Shown: piece by piece, positions 61,324-64,000 of the stretch
Layout: each line of letters begins with the position of its first letter
Numbering within the stretch: the stretch's first letter is position 1
DNA from: Geodermatophilaceae bacterium URHA0031
Lineage (GTDB): Bacteria; Actinomycetota; Actinomycetes; Mycobacteriales; Geodermatophilaceae
NCBI GenBank assembly: GCA_000620205.1
Contig: JHVP01000008.1
Coordinates: 186,001-250,000 of the forward strand
Direction: 5' to 3'
DNA: 64,000 nt
The notes under the pieces: model-generated
Told to the model about the DNA's origin: nothing
The model's input: the letters and a program-made list of their open reading frames with translations, nothing else
The model's database searches: none
Program-made: the position numbers and the translations under genes

Positions 61324-63021
61324 TCAGCGTGCGACCCGTGTGGGTAGTCCTGTGGGGTGGAAGGTGCCCCACGGGGCCACCCCGCTGTACTGGGCTGTGG
61401 GCTGCTGGTTGACGTACGCGTAGCAGCCGGAGTTCACGTACTCGGTCTTGCCGGCGGCGGTGTCGGTCACCGCGTAGTTGATCGCCTTGCCATGAGTGAC
61501 CTGCGACTGCGCGGCCCACTGCGACGAGCAGCCGTAGGGGCCGAAGAAGCCGATCTGGCCGTCGTGGTGCTCGACGAACCCGCCGTCGGCCAAGGCGTTG
61601 CCGGTCTGTGCCGCGTTCGGGTAGCCACCGCCGTCGTTGGCCGTCCACGTGCCGTTGACGATGACGATCAACCCGTGCTCGTCGGCAACCGCGCGCAGCG
61701 TCTGCGACAGCGCGATCGCACCGGCCCGGTAGGCGGTCTTGTCCGGGAAGCTCGCCCAGTTGATGTCCGGGAACCAGGACCGCGAGCCCAGGTCGTCGGC
61801 GAAGAAGCCGGCCATGTGCGGGTTCTCGGCGACCATCGTCTCCAGCACGCAGCGGAACTTGCTCTGCAGCACCGACCCGACCCGGAAGTCGTTGAGGTAG
61901 CCCCACTCGTTGGCCTGGTAGTTGCCGGGCCACCGCGACGTCGCCGGCCCGCAGGCCGAAGCGCTGTCGAGCAGTTGGTGGTAGCGGCCGTACGAGTTGT
62001 CGATGACCGCGTCGAGGTAGATGAGGACGCTGCCGCCCCCGGCGGAGACGGTCTTGAAGTCCTGGTCCTGGTAGTTGTCCCGGCCGGCGACCACGAGACC
62101 ACCGGGATGCGCGTAGGCCGCGGCGCCCGAGCCGCCTCCCCAGAAGAGCCCCGCCGCCTGGGCCGGCAGGTTGGTCACTCCGGTCGACGGCGGAGCGGAC
62201 GTCGTCGTCGCCGTTGGCGTCGACGTCTTCGTGGTCGTCGCGGGGGTGGAGGTCGTCGTCGACGTGGTCGTCGCCGGGGCGGACGACGACGTCGCCGGTG
62301 TGGTGATGGCAGCGGGCTTCGACGTCGTCCCGGTGGTCGCCGGGGCGGCTGCGGTCGTGGTCGAAGCGGGCGTCGAGGTCGCCGCGGTGGTGGGGCTTGC
62401 GGAGGTCGCCGTGGCGTTCACCGGGGCACGCACGTCGTGCTGGGTCACCTGGACGGACGCGGAGGTCGCAGATCCGAGCACGTTGACGACGGTCTGAGCA
62501 GTGACGGCCCCGGTCGGGACGGGGAGGGCTGCGGCGACGCGAGTCCACGTCGAGGGACTCACCGTCTGGGCAGTACCGCCGGTCCACGAGAGGAACGCCC
62601 CGGTCCCGCTGAACCACGACACCGTGATCTGTGCCGTTGCCCCGGTCCTGGCCTTCACGTCGGAGGCGAAGTTCCAGGTCTGCCCGGCTCGCACACCCAC
62701 ATTCGGCTCGCGGATCCGGGTGGTGGTCGCGGTCGAGGTGACCTGCGCCGCCCAGGACGCTGCGACGTGATCAGAGACGGGCACCCGCTTGAGCCCGGTG
62801 CCCCCTTCCTGCACGGCGTACCCCGTCGAGTCGGACGCGAGGACGGGGTTGGGCGACAGGTTCAGCTGGCTCGCGGTCGATCCGGCTGCCTGGGCGGAGG
62901 GCGTCGCGGCCATGGCCGCGACCGGCACCAGTGCCGCAGCGGTGACCCCGGCGAGGGTCTGGACGAGGCGCCGGGCCGTAGCCCTGACCGGGCGTTTTCT
63001 CAGAGTGGCATGTGCAGCCAT
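61324..63021 (-). CDS. secreted two-domain protein, paralogue 3 with CBM-like domain
   Basis: A 565-residue exported protein. Signal peptide ending near AATPSAQA, then a ~155-residue beta-sandwich-like domain (VGVRAGQTWNFASDVKARTGATAQITVSWF; WTRVAAALPVPTGA) resembling CBM4/9-type carbohydrate-binding modules. A ~75-residue Thr/Ala/Ser linker follows (62170-62420 in DNA), and then the domain shared with paralogues 1 and 2. A binding module plus linker plus catalytic-looking domain is the plan of many secreted glycan hydrolases, which supports a hydrolase guess. ATG at 63021 follows AGGAACAACC. Confidence 0.78.
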   Translation of the reverse strand: MAAHATLRKRPVRATARRLVQTLAGVTAAALVPVAAMAATPSAQAAGSTASQLNLSPNPVLASDSTGYAVQEGGTGLKRVPVSDHVAASWAAQVTSTATTTRIREPNVGVRAGQTWNFASDVKARTGATAQITVSWFSGTGAFLSWTGGTAQTVSPSTWTRVAAALPVPTGAVTAQTVVNVLGSATSASVQVTQHDVRAPVNATATSASPTTAATSTPASTTTAAAPATTGTTSKPAAITTPATSSSAPATTTSTTTSTPATTTKTSTPTATTTSAPPSTGVTNLPAQAAGLFWGGGSGAAAYAHPGGLVVAGRDNYQDQDFKTVSAGGGSVLIYLDAVIDNSYGRYHQLLDSASACGPATSRWPGNYQANEWGYLNDFRVGSVLQSKFRCVLETMVAENPHMAGFFADDLGSRSWFPDINWASFPDKTAYRAGAIALSQTLRAVADEHGLIVIVNGTWTANDGGGYPNAAQTGNALADGGFVEHHDGQIGFFGPYGCSSQWAAQSQVTHGKAINYAVTDTAAGKTEYVNSGCYAYVNQQPTAQYSGVAPWGTFHPTGLPTRVAR

Positions 63022-63786
63022 GGTTGTTCCTCAATGCGGTGGGAGCGGTGACGCGGAGCGGGTCGCCGGGTGCGGCGAGGTGCCATCCGGGCCGAGTCCA
63101 CGGCCGGGTGCGGTGCTCCAGCGACCGAGTCCTTCGGGCGTGGAGTCACGGCCACGGGGCATCGATGCACCCGTGAGCCGCCCCGTGGGGCCTCCCCCGA
63201 GGGAACCACCCGGCGCCCGGCAGCGCGCGACGACTGTTCCGCTTGTGGCGAGTGGGGCGGATGAGGTGGGCTGCGCCGGCCACCGCCGGGCCGGCCCGCA
63301 CTCTGCACCCGTCACCTGGCTGAGCCGCGCAGCCACGAACGGGCTGGGCGTCAATCTGGAACGGACACCCTCCCCGGACGGCAGGACTCTGGATAACTGC
63401 CGCAAGGGACGGGAGGACCTACAGGTGGTCGTGGACCTGCTCCGGATGCCGCCGCCGGACAGGACGTCCCCACCCCTTGCGGTACCGATGAGCAAGCGGG
63501 CGCGCGAACGGCGTCCAGGGCAAGCCGGTTCGGTGCTGGACCGCGGCGACTCGTCCACGTGCTCCCGGTGGTGCCGGCCGCGGCCTGATGCCCGCATCCA
63601 CGGCCGCGACCCTGACGAACCGGCCCGTTCTGGATGTCCCCACACCAGAGAGGAGGGAACGATCTGGTTACGGCGCTTCCATGGAGCACCACGACGGTGC
63701 TCTCGATCTCTGCGTGCCCTGGTGGCTGCTCCTCGCAGTAGCCGCGCAGTCGCCCGTGACCACAGGGGAAGCGATCGGCTCCACCG
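63022..63786. other. gene-poor region upstream of paralogue 3
   Basis: About 765 bases with no recognised gene. Long frames on both strands lack motifs and ribosome sites. The part next to 63021 should hold the promoter of paralogue 3. The rest may be eroded sequence continuing from the galE remnant. Confidence 0.45.
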
Positions 63787-64000
63787 CTCTGCCAGCGCCC
63801 GTGCAGCGGCCCGGTGTGCCAAGGCGATGTCGGAGACGTGGATGAAGTCCCGGACGCAGGTGCCGTCCGGCGTCGGGCAGTCTTCGCCGTGGATCTGCGG
63901 CGCCTGACGGGCATTCAGCTGTCGGAAGACGAGGGGCAGAGGTAGGCAGCTCCCCGATCGGCCCATTCCTGCCGGCCGGCACCGACGACGTTGGAGTACC
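63787..64000 (-). pseudogene. galE: UDP-glucose 4-epimerase remnant (partial, frameshifted)
   Basis: On the minus strand the edge reads YSNVVGAG in one frame (from 63998), matching the YFNVAGA block of GalE. Slightly downstream another frame reads [28 protein letters not shown] and [14 protein letters not shown], the next GalE blocks. The two are out of phase, so there is a frameshift around 63930-63950. After the [11 protein letters not shown] stretch similarity stops; the normal C-terminal ~60 residues are not found. The 5' part lies outside the window. Very probably a decayed gene, unless a sequencing error explains the shift and an element truncated the end. Confidence 0.7.

Noticed and set aside
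63031-63786. Long frame continuing from the galE remnant
   Set aside because: After the GalE blocks the translation is Arg/Pro-rich and featureless, consistent with non-coding GC-rich DNA.

Overview
The window is uniformly GC-rich with strong G/C third-position bias, GTG and TTG starts, many 4-base stop/start overlaps and hairpin-only terminators. With a rifampin ADP-ribosyltransferase (arr), Tat-type export and LCP proteins this points to a high-GC actinobacterium. A Geodermatophilaceae-like relative is my guess and is not proven by the sequence. No rRNA, tRNA, intact IS element, phage or CRISPR array was recognised.

Almost the whole window is a very large exopolysaccharide/capsule region. 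Left part (1-9.1 kb): a Wzz-like co-polymerase running off the edge, an ExoA-like glycosyltransferase (GT), a first Wzy-like polymerase, two membrane acyltransferases, a GH26-like secreted hydrolase and a GT-B transferase. Next (9.3-17.2 kb): a MerR regulator; a three-gene sugar-modification operon (SDR, 3,5-epimerase-like, SAF-type oxidoreductase); an FMN-dependent hydroxyacid oxidase; a second GH26-like hydrolase; cysC with an N-terminal extension; and a membrane protein.

17.3-22.7 kb is a tightly coupled four-gene unit: DPM1-like GT fused to GtrA, cellulose-synthase-like GT, GT39/83-like membrane GT, Tat-exported GH26-like hydrolase. It looks like a second, synthase-type polysaccharide system. 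Then come arr, cysQ, a UDP-glucose dehydrogenase, a divergent LCP protein, a degenerate GGDEF protein and the initiating phosphoglycosyltransferase (27.9-29.4 kb).

29.7-39.3 kb is a nucleotide-sugar factory: RfbF-like cytidylyltransferase, sugar C-methyltransferase, PIG-L deacetylase, class III aminotransferase, SDR and a DUF4910 peptidase-like protein in one operon, with rfbC, a GT2 and an AlgD-like dehydrogenase beside it. After a gene-poor 1.4 kb gap follow an AsnB-like amidotransferase, a DUF4038/GH140-like hydrolase, a methyltransferase, a heparinase II/III-like lyase, a pyruvyltransferase and a Wzx-like flippase (40.7-51.1 kb). 51.1-58.7 kb is a five-gene operon (Wzz, Wzy, GT4, tandem-fused GT4, GT4).

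The right end holds three tandem secreted paralogues of a family I do not recognise and a frameshifted galE remnant at the edge. Together the genes supply precursors (CDP-, dTDP-, UDP- and GDP-sugars; uronates; amide, amino, methyl, pyruvyl and acyl decorations), assemble, flip and polymerise repeat units, attach or export polymer, and trim it with secreted hydrolases and lyases.
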